Assembly (NCBI RefSeq): GCF_000621325.1
Contig: NZ_JHYQ01000016.1
Location: forward strand, 1-64,000
DNA from: Thiothrix lacustris DSM 21227
GTDB lineage: Bacteria > Pseudomonadota > Gammaproteobacteria > Thiotrichales > Thiotrichaceae
DNA: 64,000 bases
Direction: 5' to 3'
Program-made: the position numbers and the translations under genes
Shown here: piece after piece, positions 63,395 through 64,000 of the stretch
Numbering within the stretch: the first letter of the stretch is position 1
How the letters are laid out: every line of letters starts with the position of its first letter
Notes under the pieces: model-generated
Database searches by the model: none
What the model saw: only the letters and a program-made list of their open reading frames with translations
What the model was told of the DNA's origin: nothing

Positions 63395-64000
63395 TTACGT
63401 CGCCTGATAATACAGATTCTGCGGGTGGTTCGCCTGTGCGAAGAAGAACCAACGTTCCGCCAGCAAGCCGACGTACTGCACCAATGCCGCTGCTACCAAC
63501 AGCACAAACAGATGGTTCGACCAGCCAATCACCAACAAGGTAAAAGGCACAACAAACGCCATTATCAGGAAAAATACTTTGATAGTGTGCAAAAACTGTG
63601 GCGTTTTATGGTGGAAAAATTCACGGGTATTGAATGAACCACCCATTGCCCCTTGCGAGATCTGAGTGATTTTGGGGTGACGTACTCCAATCGCCGTACA
63701 AGCCGTGCTCTTGCGCTTGATACGCCCATTGCGGCGCAACGCCAACATGCGTGTTAAAAACCCGATCAGGGTAAACACCAACGCCCACAACGCATACGCA
63801 TCCACCAAAGGACTACCGTAGTAAGCCGCCAACGCCACCGCCAGCGAAAAGCCGGAGGCCAAGCCCAACAGGATGTAATTGATAATGGTCAGTGGCGACG
63901 CCCATTCCTGAATGAATTTGATCGCCGCGTAAATCATCCCCGTACAAATATACAGTAGCAGCGCCAACACGCCAGCACCGAAGCCGATAACCAGCGACAG
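63395..64000 (-). CDS. DmsC/SoeC-type membrane anchor subunit, C-terminal part
   Basis: The frame is open to the right edge, so the N-terminus is missing; about 201 residues are visible. Five or so membrane helices are present (VIGFGAGVLALLLYICTG, ILLGLASGFSLAVALAAYYG, ALWALVFTLIGFLTRMLAL, VFFLIMAFVVPFTLLVIGW, LFVLLVAAALVQYVGLLAER), with the ending AERWFFFAQANHPQNLYYQA. This matches the quinol-binding anchor of complex iron-sulphur molybdoenzymes. In a sulphur oxidiser the best candidate is SoeC of the sulphite-oxidising SoeABC enzyme; DMSO or tetrathionate reductase anchors are alternatives. Confidence 0.75.
   Translation of the reverse strand: MSLVIGFGAGVLALLLYICTGMIYAAIKFIQEWASPLTIINYILLGLASGFSLAVALAAYYGSPLVDAYALWALVFTLIGFLTRMLALRRNGRIKRKSTACTAIGVRHPKITQISQGAMGGSFNTREFFHHKTPQFLHTIKVFFLIMAFVVPFTLLVIGWSNHLFVLLVAAALVQYVGLLAERWFFFAQANHPQNLYYQAT

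Overview
The window looks like a chromosomal segment of a gammaproteobacterium. PriA, YebC-RuvC-RuvA, HemF, RelA, PurK/PurE/PurC, YbiT and YaeQ are all of the proteobacterial type. The combination of lactate oxidation, PQQ-linked alcohol metabolism, proton-translocating transhydrogenase, class I FBPase, an exopolysaccharide locus and a DmsC/SoeC-type membrane anchor at the right edge fits a Thiothrix-like sulfur bacterium (Thiotrichales). That assignment is inference from gene content only.

Layout. 1-280: truncated IS200/IS605 TnpB and its terminal hairpin. 281-6.9 kb: priA, an intergenic cluster of DnaA-box-like sites, the three-gene transhydrogenase (pntAA-pntAB-pntB), an OmpA-family lipoprotein-like/periplasmic protein and a small paralogue of its N-terminus. 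7.0-10.2 kb: mazG, a 490-bp intergenic region that appears to encode a sigma-54-driven A-rich small RNA, and yebC-ruvC-ruvA. 10.3-15.2 kb: a PQQ/alcohol locus (ABC permease, GAF plus winged-helix regulator, porin, pqqA, pqqB) carrying four copies of an 11-bp-period direct repeat in its promoters. 15.2-16.7 kb: an IS-end relic and one very AT-rich gene of unknown function. 16.7-25.3 kb: lactate utilisation (D-lactate dehydrogenase, lactate permease, FadR/LldR-type regulator with three palindromic operators, lutABC), with a Schlafen/AlbA-type ATP-binding protein gene inside the operon. 25.4-32.7 kb: mixed housekeeping and envelope genes, including a 48-residue membrane protein. 32.9-35.5 kb: ECF sigma factor, membrane anti-sigma factor and lipoprotein subtilase. 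35.7-45.4 kb: fbp, methyltransferase, purine genes, sugar epimerase, gspC, relA, HAD phosphatase. 45.5-57.8 kb: lipase and an exopolysaccharide locus with a glycosyltransferase fused to a Wzc-like tyrosine kinase. 57.8-63.2 kb: yaeQ and a probable defence block (Dcm-like methyltransferase fused to an HNH nuclease, an unknown gene, a second AlbA-type ATP-binding protein). Right edge: partial DmsC/SoeC-type anchor.

How the parts work together. Lactate is imported by LctP and oxidised by Dld (D) and LutABC (L), probably under the FadR/LldR-type repressor. PQQ-dependent alcohol oxidation is represented here by precursor PqqA, PqqB, an outer-membrane porin and a transporter subunit. The shared CCAACCT-N4-CCAACCT repeat suggests one regulon, possibly run by the GAF/winged-helix protein. 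The dehydrogenase itself and pqqCDE are not in the window. The sigma factor, anti-sigma factor and protease form one envelope-stress style operon.

The observations I consider most novel are: the direct-repeat regulon of the PQQ locus; the sigma-54/A-rich sRNA candidate downstream of ruvA; the methyltransferase-HNH fusion with an internal ribosome-binding site at the junction; and the glycosyltransferase-tyrosine kinase fusion.
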